A DNA stretch of 64,000 bases from Psychrobacter sp. MF31 (GCF_012847335.1 NZ_JABBDX010000001.1:620001-684000); one strand, 5' to 3'; counted from the first letter of the stretch, positions 36,798-47,070 are shown. Numbers and translations are program-made. Notes: generated by a model from the letters alone, not told the origin.

Positions 36798-38246
36798 TTA
36801 TTTTGCTTGATAAGATACTTTCACGCCAAGCGCGTAGCCATCGTTATCTTCAAATTCACCAACGATTTTGTCAGTTGGCAATTTACCTTCGGCATCACCG
36901 AACCATAAGTATTTGCCACCTGCTGAAATAGCCCAGTTTTCGGTAAGGTTGTATTTTGCGCCAAGTCCAGCACTATAATAGCCTTTAATTGGACCAAGCG
37001 AAGTAACCGGATTTCCTGCACCTCTATCCCAGCCAATATTACCAGAAATTGCTAAAGCATCAGTTAAACGCTTGGCAAGTCCCAATTCAACCATCCATTG
37101 GTCTTTATCATAGCTAACTAAAGGTAAGCCATTCTCTTTATATTGAGGATTTAGCTTACTAACTTCATTATAAAGTGGCGGTACGATAGAGAAATCACCC
37201 CAAGGCACCCAGCGCACTTTAGCTGTAGCTAGCATAGTTGGGGTAACCCCAGTTTGGAAATCGAGGTTGACTGATTTTGGCGTCGTTATCCTAAATTTCC
37301 CACTTCTGTTAGCTGCCGCAGCTGCAACTGTAGATGGCGCACCTTGAATTAAAGCTAACTCCTCAAGTAACGGATAAACCTCAGCGACATTCACATCATG
37401 ATCGATTTCTGAGCGATACGTTAGCGCCGCTTTTAATGCAATCTCAGGCTTACTATACGAGGCACCAACAAGCCAGCCATAGTCTTGGTCAGGGCTAATA
37501 TAAGCGCTATAACCTGTTGCAGGACCATAAGCAATACCGCGAAGCTTCACGTCTGCTTGAACGCGCTGAGCAACAGGACCGCCATAAATTTGGAATTCTT
37601 TATTAGCGCCGAATTTCGCGCCTAAAATACCAGTGATACTCTCTGTACGCACTTCAACGTTAGTACCTTCACCTGCATTACTGTTCTCTGCTCGGGCTGC
37701 GCCTAAAGCAGTAGCCAATTCTGAAGCTTGCTTAGCTGCTGCGGCTCTGTCTGCGGCGGATCGCGTTTCGTCATTAGCAATAGCGGTTTGTGATGCAATA
37801 GCGGTGCCAATAGTTGATTGATTAGTGAATGTTCCACCTGTTAATCTATTTACAGCCGCATCAGTACCACTTCTTGAAACAAAATTATTATCACCTTCGT
37901 ATTTAGCCGCAGCCCCAAATGGCTCATCGTATAAAACACCAACACTAAACGTATCGTTTAAATCCGCTTTTACGCCATAACGGAAGAAGTCATAAGATTC
38001 CGCCATATCATCGATTTCACTTCCTCTAACATAGCTATTACTTGTAGGAATGTTATTCTTACTATCATAACCGCCAACATCGGCGTCCAAATACGTGTAG
38101 CTGGCTTCAGCATAAAGCCCATCTTGCAAAAATGCGGTGATATCTTGTCCTGAACGGTCAAGACCGGCGGCGCTGGCAACACTTGCTACCGAAAAAGCTG
38201 CAATCGCTAACGACAGTGATTTTAATTGAAAAGGGATGCGCATCAT
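36798..38246 (-). CDS. fadL: FadL/OmpP1/TodX family outer-membrane transporter
   Basis: A signal peptide (1-26, ending ASA) is followed by AGLDRSGQDITAFLQDGLYAEASYTYLDADVGG, like the N-terminal segment of FadL-type long-chain fatty acid channels. The rest is rich in alternating beta strands ending in an aromatic-terminated strand (GYALGVKVSYQAK). An Ala-rich insertion near residues 160-195 is unusual. The 482-residue length fits the family. Two ATGs overlap at 38246 and 38243; GGAG spacing slightly favours the second. The natural substrate could be fatty acids or other hydrophobic compounds. Confidence 0.85.
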   Translation of the reverse strand: MMRIPFQLKSLSLAIAAFSVASVASAAGLDRSGQDITAFLQDGLYAEASYTYLDADVGGYDSKNNIPTSNSYVRGSEIDDMAESYDFFRYGVKADLNDTFSVGVLYDEPFGAAAKYEGDNNFVSRSGTDAAVNRLTGGTFTNQSTIGTAIASQTAIANDETRSAADRAAAAKQASELATALGAARAENSNAGEGTNVEVRTESITGILGAKFGANKEFQIYGGPVAQRVQADVKLRGIAYGPATGYSAYISPDQDYGWLVGASYSKPEIALKAALTYRSEIDHDVNVAEVYPLLEELALIQGAPSTVAAAAANRSGKFRITTPKSVNLDFQTGVTPTMLATAKVRWVPWGDFSIVPPLYNEVSKLNPQYKENGLPLVSYDKDQWMVELGLAKRLTDALAISGNIGWDRGAGNPVTSLGPIKGYYSAGLGAKYNLTENWAISAGGKYLWFGDAEGKLPTDKIVGEFEDNDGYALGVKVSYQAK

Positions 38247-38470
38247 TATTCTCCAAACGTCCTCATTGTTTTACCATGTCAAGCCTTAGCTTATTACATA
38301 AGCCAACTTGCTTTGACTATCGGCTTCCTCAATCAAATGGTAATGGCTTTTTGACACTAAAACAACAACTAAAATAGGATATTTCTCGAATATGACTTAT
38401 AAGTTCACCTTTTATAGTTTTGTGTTAATTAAATTAAAATTTAAGTAACAAATCCAGCTAAAAAATAAAA

Positions 38471-38496
38471 ACGAGTTATGAGTACTCGTCTTTTTT
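38471..38496 (-). terminator. rho-independent terminator after slyX
   Basis: ACGAGT / ACTCGT stem with T-rich tails on both strands, 23 bases downstream of slyX. Confidence 0.65.
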
Positions 38497-38518
38497 CATC
38501 CATAACGTTGAATATTAG

Positions 38519-38821
38519 TTAATAATGAGGCGGTTTGTCATTCATCACATCAAAAGGTGCAATACCTTCATCCTGATTTTCGCTTTCCACTTGTTTATAA
38601 AGCAGTTGTAATTGCCGCTGAAGCGTTCGCAAGTGCTTATCTTGTTTGGTAATAACCAGATTTAATTGCTCAACGGTCAATTCTAAATGCGCCACACTCA
38701 TTTGTAGCTCAATCAATTGCGCTTCTATTTCGCTATTGCTTGGCGCCTTGATCATCGAAGGCAAAGCTGCGGGATGTTTTTGGGATTTTAAAGGTTTCAT
38801 TTTAGGCTTACTTTTGGTCAA
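38519..38821 (-). CDS. slyX: SlyX family protein
   Basis: A small 100-residue protein with a coiled coil (about residues 30-75, heptads rich in Leu, Gln and Glu) and the C-terminal PPHY ending found in SlyX. The N-terminal 25 residues are basic and Pro/Lys-rich, an extension relative to the usual ~72-residue SlyX. The function is not established. It stands alone, divergent from uup. Confidence 0.75.
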   Translation of the reverse strand: MTKSKPKMKPLKSQKHPAALPSMIKAPSNSEIEAQLIELQMSVAHLELTVEQLNLVITKQDKHLRTLQRQLQLLYKQVESENQDEGIAPFDVMNDKPPHY

Positions 38822-38957
38822 GACGAGTTAACTTTAGACTCATGATCAAATCAAGAGAATAAAGTGCGCTGCCCTAGATACAGTTAAAGGCGGTCATGCT
38901 ATACTGCCTGTCATTTTAGCGCAATTTCACTTTGATAAGTATAAGTTTACAATTCCT

Positions 38958-40901
38958 ATGGCTTTGATTCACCTTAAAAACATTCATCTTGCCTTTGGCG
39001 TCGCTCCGATTTTGGACGGGATTGATTTTAGTCTCGATTCAGGGGAGCGCGTTTGTTTGATCGGTCGCAATGGCGAGGGCAAATCGACCTTATTTAAGCT
39101 CATTAATGGCAGCATTGCGCCCGATTCTGGCGAAGTTATCATTAATAGCAGCACGCGGGTGGCGATGCTTGAGCAAGACGTTCCTGAGTCTAGCGGTCGC
39201 ATTTTAGATATCGTTATGGGCGGCAGCCAGCGAACGGCGCAGCTGCTCAAAGCATATAACGAGCAAGCCGATTTGTGCGCAACGGGCGATATGAACGCTT
39301 GCGAGCAAATGGCAACCTTGCAGCATGATATCGATGCCGTTCATGGTTGGGATTTGGAGCGCGAGGCTACGCGCTTGATTGACACGATGGGGCTTGATCC
39401 ACAAGCCGATTTGGCATCCTTATCAGGAGGTCGTAAGCGCCGCGTGTTGCTTGCGCGAGCGTTGGTCACGCGCCCCGATGTTTTGCTGCTTGATGAGCCA
39501 ACCAACCATTTGGACGTTGATAGTATTGAATGGCTTGAGCGCTTTTTGCTCGATTGGCAAGGCTTAACTTTGCTGTTTGTCACCCACGATCGCGCTTTTG
39601 TTAATAAGCTTGCCACGCGCATTATTGAGCTTGATCGCGGTCAATTAACCAGCTATGACGTCACTCAAGGCGCTAAAGGCTACGCGCGCTATCAAGAGTT
39701 AAAAGAGCAGCAACTTGCCGCTGAAGAAAAAAGCAATGCCAACTTTGATAAAAAACTGGCGCAAGAAGAAGTTTGGATCCGCCAAGGCATCAAAGCGCGT
39801 CGAACTCGCAATGAAGGTCGCGTTCGAGCGCTCAAAGCCCTTCGTGAGGAGCGCCGCGACCGCCGCGAGCAAGTGGGCAACGTCAATATCAGCATGAACG
39901 ATGGTGAAAAAAGCGGCAAACTGGTTTGCAAAGTTAAAAACTTACACCTTGAATATGACGGTCACGTTTTGGTGGACAACTTTAGCACCACGGTCATGCG
40001 CGGCGACAAAATCGGCATTATCGGTCCAAACGGTGCTGGAAAAACCACGCTGATTAAAGCCCTTCTTGGCATGTCTGACAATGAAATTACCCAATCTGGC
40101 AGCGTGACCCTTGGCACCAATTTGCAAATTGCGTTTTTTGATCAGCTTCGCGATCAGCTTGATCTTGAAGCCAGCGTCGCGCAAAATGTTTCTGAAGGCT
40201 CAGATTACATCGAAGTTAATGGTCGCAAAACGCACATCATGAGCTACTTGCAAGACTTTTTATTTGCCCCAGAGCGCGCCCGCACCCCAGTTAAAGCCCT
40301 ATCAGGTGGTGAGCGCAATCGCGTGTTGCTTGCCAAGCAATTGCTCAAGCCTGCCAACATTTTGGTTCTTGATGAACCGACCAACGATTTGGACATGGCA
40401 ACACTTGAGCTGTTAGAAGAGTCAGTAGCAAGCTTTAATGGTACTATCTTGCTGATCAGCCATGACCGCTCGTTTATGGACAATGTGGTCACCTCCACTT
40501 GGGTCTTTGATCAAGATGAAGACGGTCGCGGTATCGTCAATGAATACGTCGGCGGCTACCAAGAATATTTGGTTCAAAAAGAGCGCAGTGATGCCATTAT
40601 TGCCAAAAATAAAAAAGCTAATGGCAGCAAAAAAGAAGAGACTAAAAAACCAACGCTCAGCAATGCTATCAAAGCTGCTCCTGCTAAAAAACTGAGCTTT
40701 AATGAGCAGCGCGAGCTTGATTTATTACCCAAAGAAATTGCTGCTTTAGAAGCTGAGCAAGCAAAGCTTCAAGAAAAGCTTGCCGACGGCTCATGGTTCA
40801 TCTCGGACATGCAAGCGGCAACGAAGGCAAGCGAGCGCTTAAGTGCCATTGATGATGAGATGATGGCAAAGCTTGAGCGCTGGGAGGCGCTTGATAGCTA
40901 A
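38958..40901 (+). CDS. uup: ABC-F family ATPase Uup
   Basis: A soluble tandem-ATPase protein linked to branched-DNA/ribosome functions. The first ATPase has GRNGEGKST and SLSGGRKRRVLLARAL, the second GPNGAGKTT and ALSGGERNRVLLAKQL; both have LLDEPTNHLD or VLDEPTNDLD Walker B motifs. The inter-domain linker (ARRTRNEGRVRALKALREERRDRR) and the C-terminal coiled coil (about 570-647) place it in the Uup subgroup. 647 residues is typical. Confidence 0.94.
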   Translation: MALIHLKNIHLAFGVAPILDGIDFSLDSGERVCLIGRNGEGKSTLFKLINGSIAPDSGEVIINSSTRVAMLEQDVPESSGRILDIVMGGSQRTAQLLKAYNEQADLCATGDMNACEQMATLQHDIDAVHGWDLEREATRLIDTMGLDPQADLASLSGGRKRRVLLARALVTRPDVLLLDEPTNHLDVDSIEWLERFLLDWQGLTLLFVTHDRAFVNKLATRIIELDRGQLTSYDVTQGAKGYARYQELKEQQLAAEEKSNANFDKKLAQEEVWIRQGIKARRTRNEGRVRALKALREERRDRREQVGNVNISMNDGEKSGKLVCKVKNLHLEYDGHVLVDNFSTTVMRGDKIGIIGPNGAGKTTLIKALLGMSDNEITQSGSVTLGTNLQIAFFDQLRDQLDLEASVAQNVSEGSDYIEVNGRKTHIMSYLQDFLFAPERARTPVKALSGGERNRVLLAKQLLKPANILVLDEPTNDLDMATLELLEESVASFNGTILLISHDRSFMDNVVTSTWVFDQDEDGRGIVNEYVGGYQEYLVQKERSDAIIAKNKKANGSKKEETKKPTLSNAIKAAPAKKLSFNEQRELDLLPKEIAALEAEQAKLQEKLADGSWFISDMQAATKASERLSAIDDEMMAKLERWEALDS

Positions 40902-41294
40902 CAAAAGCGTAACAAGCCTTGAAACTTCGTGACCTATTTTGCCAATTGCAGTATCATTCACTAAAATTACAATCCCTTATTATTTTTAAGGTGATAGCAA
41001 GGATTTTAGCGTACTTTTTTCGCAATTGGCTTATAATAGGAGCCCAAAATCGCTTTGGGGTAATATAAAATGCCCCAAATAATTAGATTTAACCGATGAT
41101 TTTACTAGTTTAACCTCATCAAAAGCGGGTTTTATTTTTAACACAATAATTTATTTTATGACCAAAATAGCTTAGAATAGCAACAATTAGCAAAATTAGG
41201 CACAGCTAACGTGGCTTGTAATTGATATTGCAGAGTTCTAAGTCACAAACCCAGTGTGGGATAATCCCATTTCATTCACCTGGAGGAAGTATTG
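40902..41294. other. petABC upstream region
   Basis: No gene is seen in 393 bases. A TTATAAT -10-like element occurs near 41031-41037, and a 7-bp hairpin TTTGGGG / CCCCAAA lies at 41054-41079. A GGAGGA ribosome site directly precedes petA. It presumably carries the promoter and leader of the bc1 operon. Confidence 0.5.
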
Positions 41295-41879
41295 ATGAGC
41301 CATGCCGAAGGCGTTAATGTTCAACGCCGTAGAGTTCTTATTGCCTCAACAGCTGCGATTGGGGCAGTTGGGGTCGCTGCGGTGGCAACCCCTTTTGTTC
41401 GGTCTTGGTACCCAAGCGCTAAAGCGGAAGCTGCCGGAGCTGCGGTGACCCAAGATATCGGTTCTGTTGAAGCAGGACAGATGATCGTGGTGAAATACCG
41501 CGGTAAACCTATCTATGTGGTCAAGCGCACCGAAGATATGCTCAGCACCTTAGATAAAGTAAAACCCCTACTTTCCGACCCTGACTCAGCGGCGTCTGTC
41601 CAGCCTGAGTACTGCAAAAATCCTTCGCGCTCACTTGACCCTGCTATTTTGGTGGTTGAAGGCGTTTGTACCCATTTAGGTTGTGCTCCAAACTATCGTC
41701 CTGATGTTGGTGCCGCTGATCTTGGTGGTAATGACTGGTTTGGCGGGTTTTTCTGTCCTTGTCATGGGTCGAAGTATGATATCGCAGGTCGCGTCTATAA
41801 TGGCGTTCCGGCACCGCTTAATCTGCCCATCCCAGAATATAGCATGGATGGTACCATCTTGACGGTTGGGGAGGCTTAA
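41295..41879 (+). CDS. petA: ubiquinol-cytochrome c reductase iron-sulfur subunit (Rieske)
   Basis: Transfers electrons from ubiquinol to cytochrome c1 in the inner-membrane bc1 complex. A twin-arginine stretch (QRRRVLIAST) leads into an uncleaved anchor helix (about 15-36). Cluster ligands are in CTHLGC (C125, H127) and CPCHGS (C154, H157), with a disulfide between C130 and C156. The ATG at 41295 follows GGAGGA. First gene of petABC; it ends next to the petB start. Confidence 0.98.
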   Translation: MSHAEGVNVQRRRVLIASTAAIGAVGVAAVATPFVRSWYPSAKAEAAGAAVTQDIGSVEAGQMIVVKYRGKPIYVVKRTEDMLSTLDKVKPLLSDPDSAASVQPEYCKNPSRSLDPAILVVEGVCTHLGCAPNYRPDVGAADLGGNDWFGGFFCPCHGSKYDIAGRVYNGVPAPLNLPIPEYSMDGTILTVGEA

Positions 41880-41880
41880 T

Positions 41881-43107
41881 ATGAGTATGGGAAAAAGATT
41901 CATGCACTGGGTGGATGCGCGCTTTCCGGCGACTGAAACCTATGAATACCACATGTCCAAATACTATGCACCAAAAAACTTTAACTTTTGGTACTTTTTT
42001 GGTGTGTTGTCCATGGTGGTCTTGGTCAACCAATTGGTGACCGGCATCTGGCTTACCATGATGTATAACCCAAGCGCTGAAGGTGCATTTGCCTCTGTTG
42101 AATACATCATGCGTGATGTGAAAGGCGGCTGGCTCATCCGATATATGCACTCAACGGGTGCGTCTGCGTTCTTCGTTGTGGTTTACTTACACATGTTCCG
42201 AGCGCTACTTTACGGCTCCTACCAAAAGCCGCGCGAGCTGGTTTGGCTTATCGGTATGGGTATTTACTTAGCGCTGATGGCTGAAGGCTTCTTTGGTTAC
42301 TTATTACCTTGGGGCAACATGTCGTTTTGGGGTGCTCAGGTTATTCTTAACTTGCCAGCCGCGCTTCCTGTCATTGGTGATGGCTTAGCAGAGTGGGTTC
42401 GTGGGGATTATATCATCTCAGGAATTACTCTTAACCGCTTCTTTGCCCTTCACGTCGTTGCTATTCCATTGGTACTGGTTGGTCTGGTATTCATGCACTT
42501 GGTTGCCTTGCATCACGTTGGCTCAAACAACCCTGACGGCATTGATATCAAGAAACTTAAAGACAAAAACGGCATTCCGCTTGATGGCGTGGCGTTCCAT
42601 CCTTACTATACCGTTCATGACATGGTCGGGATTGTTATCTTCTTTATCTGCTTCTTTGCAGTGATTTTCTTCTTCCCAGAAGGCGGCGGCTTCTTCCTTG
42701 AGCCACCAAACTTTGAAGTGGCAAACTCATTGAAAACGCCTGAGCATATTGCACCAGTTTGGTACTACACGCCATTTTATGCCATCTTGCGCGCCGTTCC
42801 AAGTAAGCTTGGTGGGGTCATTGCGATGGGCGCGGCGATTGCGGTATTGTTTTTAATTCCTTGGCTTGATAAGTCGCCAGTCCGCTCGATTCGCTATAAA
42901 GGCATCATGTCCAAAGCTGCGCTGATTATCTTTGCCATCAGTTTTGTGATCTTGGGCTATCTTGGGGCAACCCCTGCTACGCCAACTGCGACCATCATGG
43001 CGCGAATCTGTACCATTTTGTATTTCTTGTTTTTCTTATTGATGCCAATTTACACCTCAATTGAGAAGTGTAAACAGCCACCTGAACGCGTCACTGGAGG
43101 TCACTGA
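41881..43107 (+). CDS. petB: cytochrome b of the bc1 complex
   Basis: Membrane subunit with eight expected helices and two b haems, ligated by His pairs in HSTGASAFFVVVYLH and HVVAIPLVLVGLVFMH. The Qo-site motif usually written PEWY reads PVWY here (IAPVWYYTPFYAILR), a variant known in proteobacteria. The ATG at 41881 is one base past the petA stop. 408 residues. Confidence 0.98.
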   Translation: MSMGKRFMHWVDARFPATETYEYHMSKYYAPKNFNFWYFFGVLSMVVLVNQLVTGIWLTMMYNPSAEGAFASVEYIMRDVKGGWLIRYMHSTGASAFFVVVYLHMFRALLYGSYQKPRELVWLIGMGIYLALMAEGFFGYLLPWGNMSFWGAQVILNLPAALPVIGDGLAEWVRGDYIISGITLNRFFALHVVAIPLVLVGLVFMHLVALHHVGSNNPDGIDIKKLKDKNGIPLDGVAFHPYYTVHDMVGIVIFFICFFAVIFFFPEGGGFFLEPPNFEVANSLKTPEHIAPVWYYTPFYAILRAVPSKLGGVIAMGAAIAVLFLIPWLDKSPVRSIRYKGIMSKAALIIFAISFVILGYLGATPATPTATIMARICTILYFLFFLLMPIYTSIEKCKQPPERVTGGH

Positions 43108-43820
43108 TGAATACGCTCACAAAATCCTTAACTGGTTTGGGCTTTGGTGCCGTATTGGCGTTATCAGCGACCAGCGCGATGGCATCAGGAAAGGGCTGCG
43201 GGACATTTGTCAATGCCAAAGGCGTCACTGAGCATCTGGCTTGTAGCAAAGCCCCGATTGACTTTACCAATAAAGGCTCGCTGCAAAATGGCGCAAAGAT
43301 GTTTTTAAACTACTGCGCTGGTTGTCACTCGGCGAAGTACGTTCGCTACTCACGCGTTGCTCAAGATTTAGAAATTCCGCCTGAATTGGTTGAAAAGTAT
43401 TTGATGGTAAATACCGATCAGATTGGCGATCAAATTAGCGCAGATATTGACCCTGAGGTTCAAGCGTCTTGGTTTGGGGCGGCGCCACCAGACTTATCGC
43501 TTGAAACTCGCCTTCGCGGTGATGACTGGGTTTATACGTACCTTTTGTCATTTTATGAAGACCCAAGCCGACCTTGGGGCGCAAACAACCTCGTTCTAAA
43601 AAACGCGGCGATGCCTCATGTGCTTCATAACTTACAAGAAGAAGTGAGTAAAGAAGAGTTTGAATCTGAAGTGGGTGATTTGGTCAACTTTATGGCGTGG
43701 ATGGCAGAGCCTGCCCGTCATGACCGCAAAATCTACGGCTTTTTTGTGATCTTGTTCTTACTTGTGCTGTTGATTCCCGTTTACTTATTAAATAAAGAGT
43801 TTTGGAAAGACGTTAAGTAA
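43107..43820 (+). CDS. petC: cytochrome c1
   Basis: Signal peptide (ending SAMA), haem-binding CAGCH (C70, C73, H74), the c1 DLSLETRLRGDDWVYTYLLSFY segment and a C-terminal membrane anchor (about 211-230). It overlaps the petB stop by one base (TGATG), so translation is coupled. Together with petA and petB it encodes the complete three-subunit bc1 complex. Confidence 0.98.
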   Translation: MNTLTKSLTGLGFGAVLALSATSAMASGKGCGTFVNAKGVTEHLACSKAPIDFTNKGSLQNGAKMFLNYCAGCHSAKYVRYSRVAQDLEIPPELVEKYLMVNTDQIGDQISADIDPEVQASWFGAAPPDLSLETRLRGDDWVYTYLLSFYEDPSRPWGANNLVLKNAAMPHVLHNLQEEVSKEEFESEVGDLVNFMAWMAEPARHDRKIYGFFVILFLLVLLIPVYLLNKEFWKDVK

Positions 43821-43843
43821 GCGATTTTTACCGCTCATCAATT

Positions 43844-43869
43844 AAGCACTACTTTGGTAGTGCTTTTTT
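43844..43869 (+). terminator. rho-independent terminator after petC
   Basis: AAGCACTAC / GTAGTGCTT with a 4-base loop and TTTT tail, between petC and sspA. Confidence 0.85.
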
Positions 43870-43967
43870 GCGCTTAGCGATTAACAATTGCGTAATATAG
43901 CGCTTAGCAGTTGCTAATCTGTCAAACTTTGATTACGATGACTGTTTTATGGGTTGATTAAGCGTTC

Positions 43968-44582
43968 ATGATAGATTCTGCCAGTGTTCCAAACTCACAG
44001 CTGATTTTATATGCCGATGATGGCTATGACAGTCATGTGGTGCGCCTGCTTTTAGAAGAAAAGCAGCTGGAATATTATTTATCGACCTTGAACTTTGAGC
44101 GCCCTGAGGACTTGGCGGCATTAAATCCTTATAATACGCTACCGGTATTGCAGCAGCGTGAGGTTGCGCTTTATGAAATCAATGTGATCTTTGAGTATTT
44201 AGAGGAGCGCTATCACTCGCATAAATTGCTTCCGGAGTCGCCACAAGCTCGGGCGCAGTTTCGGCAGTTGGCATGGCGAATCCAAAATGATTGGCTGGCA
44301 TTGGCAAAGGCGCTATTGACCCATCCTGATAGCTTTGATAACTCACAAGCCGCGATTGCAAAAAAACAGCTTTCGGACTCATTGATTACGCTTGCACCCT
44401 TATTTGCCCATAAATCTTATTTTATGGCAGATGAGTTTGGCTGGTGCGATGTTCTGCTCGCGCCACTGCTTTGGCGCTTGGAGGATATGAAAATTGTGCT
44501 ACCAAAAGCGATCAGCCGACCGTTACTAAACTATCAGCAGCGCTTATTTGAGCGACCAAGTTTTCAAGCCAGCATCCAATAA
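43968..44582 (+). CDS. sspA: stringent starvation protein A (GST-fold)
   Basis: RNA-polymerase-associated protein with a glutathione S-transferase fold. The N-terminal thioredoxin-like half contains LYADDGYDSHVVRLLLEEK and NPYNTLPVLQQREVALYEINVIFEYLEERY; the C-terminal half is helical. Its position between petC and sspB is the standard gammaproteobacterial order. Confidence 0.93.
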   Translation: MIDSASVPNSQLILYADDGYDSHVVRLLLEEKQLEYYLSTLNFERPEDLAALNPYNTLPVLQQREVALYEINVIFEYLEERYHSHKLLPESPQARAQFRQLAWRIQNDWLALAKALLTHPDSFDNSQAAIAKKQLSDSLITLAPLFAHKSYFMADEFGWCDVLLAPLLWRLEDMKIVLPKAISRPLLNYQQRLFERPSFQASIQ

Positions 44583-44612
44583 GATCAATTTTTAAATGTT
44601 AGGACAATAATT

Positions 44613-45035
44613 ATGAGTGATTCTGAAGCCTTGACCCCGACCCGCCCTTATATGGTTCGGGCGCTGTATCAGTGGATTGAGGACAATGAGCTGACCCCTT
44701 ATTTGATGGTCGATGCCACTGCAAAAAACGTTCAGGTTCCAAGGCAATACGTTCAAGATGGTCGCATTGTGCTTAATATTGCAAGCCGCGCCACCGGAAA
44801 CATGGTCATGCAAAATGACTATATTCATTTTAATGCGCGCTTTGGCGGCGTCTCGCAAGAGATTTGGGTGCCGCTAAATGCCGTTCTTGGGATTTATGCC
44901 AAAGAAAACTCGCAAGGCATGTTTTTTGACCCAAGCGAGTATGAAAATTATCAACCAGAATCAGAGTCAGAAACGCCTGCCGCGCCGCCAAAACCCAAAC
45001 GCGACAATAAAGCGGGGCTTAAAGTTTTAAAATAA
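44613..45035 (+). CDS. sspB: ClpXP specificity-enhancing factor SspB
   Basis: Adaptor that delivers ssrA-tagged proteins to ClpXP. The family domain runs from RPYMVRALYQWIEDNELTPYLMVD to WVPLNAVLGIYAKENSQGMFF. A flexible Pro/Lys tail ends NKAGLKVLK, the ClpX-binding end. It is 30 bases after sspA. Confidence 0.95.
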   Translation: MSDSEALTPTRPYMVRALYQWIEDNELTPYLMVDATAKNVQVPRQYVQDGRIVLNIASRATGNMVMQNDYIHFNARFGGVSQEIWVPLNAVLGIYAKENSQGMFFDPSEYENYQPESESETPAAPPKPKRDNKAGLKVLK

Positions 45036-45054
45036 AATGATTAAACGTAGACAT

Positions 45055-45087
45055 AAAAAAAGCTGAAATTTTCATTCAGCTTTTTTT
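45055..45087. terminator. bidirectional rho-independent terminator
   Basis: AAAAAAGCTGAA / TTCAGCTTTTTT between sspB and the convergent dcd. Confidence 0.88.
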
Positions 45088-45097
45088 ATGTTTATTT

Positions 45098-45673
45098 TTA
45101 AGTTCGCGGTAAGGTGACGCCGCGCTGACCTTGGTATTTACCGCCGCGATCTTTATAGCTGGTTTCACAAACGTCATCGGCATCACTTTGGAAAAACAGC
45201 ATTTGCGCCACCCCTTCACCTGCATAAATTCGCGCTGGTAAATTGGTGGTATTACTAAATTCAAGCGTCACGTGACCTTCCCATTCCGGCTCAAGGGGCG
45301 TGACATTAACAATAATCCCGCAGCGCGCATAGGTTGATTTACCAAGGCAAATGGTCAATACATCGCGTGGAATTCGAAAATATTCAACCGTTCGCGCCAG
45401 TGCAAACGAGTTTGGCGGAATGATGCATTCATCACCAACGATGTCGATAAAACTTTTTTCGTCAAAGTTTTTGGGGTCAACGATGGCGGAGTGAACGTTG
45501 GTGAATACTTTAAATTCAGGGGCACAGCGAACATCGTAACCATAGCTTGAGGTGCCATAGCTGACCAACCGTTCGCCCGCTTCATTAAAGCGCACTTGAC
45601 CGGCTTCAAACGGCTCGATCATGCCATGCTCGGCAGCCATTTTGCGAATCCAGCGATCAGATTTTATTGACAT
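45098..45673 (-). CDS. dcd: dCTP deaminase
   Basis: Deaminates dCTP to dUTP for thymidylate synthesis. Motifs are [30 protein letters not shown] and [14 protein letters not shown]; the C-terminal [16 protein letters not shown] tail is also conserved. GAGG precedes the ATG. 191 residues, normal length. Confidence 0.97.
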   Translation of the reverse strand: MSIKSDRWIRKMAAEHGMIEPFEAGQVRFNEAGERLVSYGTSSYGYDVRCAPEFKVFTNVHSAIVDPKNFDEKSFIDIVGDECIIPPNSFALARTVEYFRIPRDVLTICLGKSTYARCGIIVNVTPLEPEWEGHVTLEFSNTTNLPARIYAGEGVAQMLFFQSDADDVCETSYKDRGGKYQGQRGVTLPRT

Positions 45674-45788
45674 GGTGACCTCATACCCTTTTGCATTTTA
45701 AAAATAGGATCGATTATACGCAACTTTGGCGAAAATTTATACCGCTGCAAAGTCTTTAAATAGCTTTTAAAGCCCATTTACTTGCCGA

Positions 45789-46946
45789 TTAAAAAATGCG
45801 CTTATCATCAACGGGTTTGGCAAATTTATTAATATTGGCGTCGATATTTTTGGCAATATTCATATAATAGGCGGCAAATTCATCCTCAGCCACCACGCTT
45901 GGCTCGCCTTTATCGACTTGCTGGCGAATACCGCTTGCCAGCGGCAATTGACCAAGTAACGGCACGTGATATTGTTCAGCGATTTGCTCGCCGCCGCCTT
46001 CTCCAAAAATGGCTTCGGTATGCTGGCAATGGCTACAGGTATGTAGCGCCATGTTTTCGACCACGCCAATGACGGGGATGTGAGTTTTATTAAACATCTC
46101 AATGCCTTTTTGAGCATCAAGCAGCGCAATATGTTGCGGGGTGGTGACGATAACTGCGCCAGTTACCGGAATCCTTTGCGCGAGCGTCAACTGAATATCG
46201 CCGGTGCCTGGTGGCATATCAATAACGAGATAATCAAGGTTTGGCCAGTTGGTTTGGTTGTAAAGCTGCATCAATGCGCCAGTCGCTTTTGGACCGCGCC
46301 AAGCAACGGGCGTATTATCTGAATCAAGAAGGCTGGCAATCGAGAGCATCGCAAGACCCCGCGCTTCAATCGGTACAAACTGCTCATTTTCAAGCTCAGG
46401 CTTCACCTTGTTTACGCCAAGCATGGCAGGGATGCTCGGACCATAAATATCAGCGTCTAACACACCAACGCGGTGACCCAGTTTTTGCAGCGCGAGCGCA
46501 ATATTAACAGTGGTGGTTGATTTGCCAACACCGCCTTTGCCGGACGCCACCACGATAATATGGCGAATTCGCGGGTGCGGAGCAATTTGAGCTTGCGTGG
46601 GCGCTGCTTTCGTAATCGGCGGCTCACTATGATCAGCGTTTGACGCCATCGCATCGGTAGTTTTGGGAAGGGTTTTGCTCTCGCCTTTGGTGGCGGCGCT
46701 GACGTGGACATTCATGTGGATGGCTTTGACGCCATGAAGATGAAGGACTGAACCAAGCTCTTGTTGGAGGGTTTCAGGGTCAACTTCTGGCGGCAAGCGC
46801 AAATCAAGGGTCAGCTCATCTTGGTCAAGCGTCATTTTGGTAAGATAATTTTGGATACTTTTGCCATTGATTTGGTAATTTTCAAGCACCTCATCGATCA
46901 CTTTACTGTCAGGGGCTTGCCCTCTTTTTTTTATAAAATTAAACAT
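45789..46946 (-). CDS. apbC: Mrp/ApbC family iron-sulfur cluster carrier ATPase
   Basis: The N-terminal ~90 residues form a MIP18-like (DUF59-type) domain. The P-loop domain has the deviant Walker A VVASGKGGVGKST and YLVIDMPPGTGDIQLTLAQ; the cluster-binding CSHC lies near the C-terminus (LHTCSHCQHTEAIFGEGGG). It carries Fe-S clusters to apoproteins in the cytosol. mrp is often near metG, which is about 3 kb away here. Confidence 0.95.
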   Translation of the reverse strand: MFNFIKKRGQAPDSKVIDEVLENYQINGKSIQNYLTKMTLDQDELTLDLRLPPEVDPETLQQELGSVLHLHGVKAIHMNVHVSAATKGESKTLPKTTDAMASNADHSEPPITKAAPTQAQIAPHPRIRHIIVVASGKGGVGKSTTTVNIALALQKLGHRVGVLDADIYGPSIPAMLGVNKVKPELENEQFVPIEARGLAMLSIASLLDSDNTPVAWRGPKATGALMQLYNQTNWPNLDYLVIDMPPGTGDIQLTLAQRIPVTGAVIVTTPQHIALLDAQKGIEMFNKTHIPVIGVVENMALHTCSHCQHTEAIFGEGGGEQIAEQYHVPLLGQLPLASGIRQQVDKGEPSVVAEDEFAAYYMNIAKNIDANINKFAKPVDDKRIF

Positions 46947-47070
46947 AGCAGCTCTTTTACCGATAAATTATTTAAACCTAGTATAACGCGATTGCCTGTA
47001 TATTTTTAACAAGCAATTTTAACCAAAGCCTTTTAGTAGCACTTTTTATAGTAGCATTTTTTATTAAAAT

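Noticed and set aside
42604-42800. PVWY instead of PEWY in cytochrome b as a possible defect
   Set aside because: PVWY is a known natural variant in proteobacteria; the rest of petB is intact.
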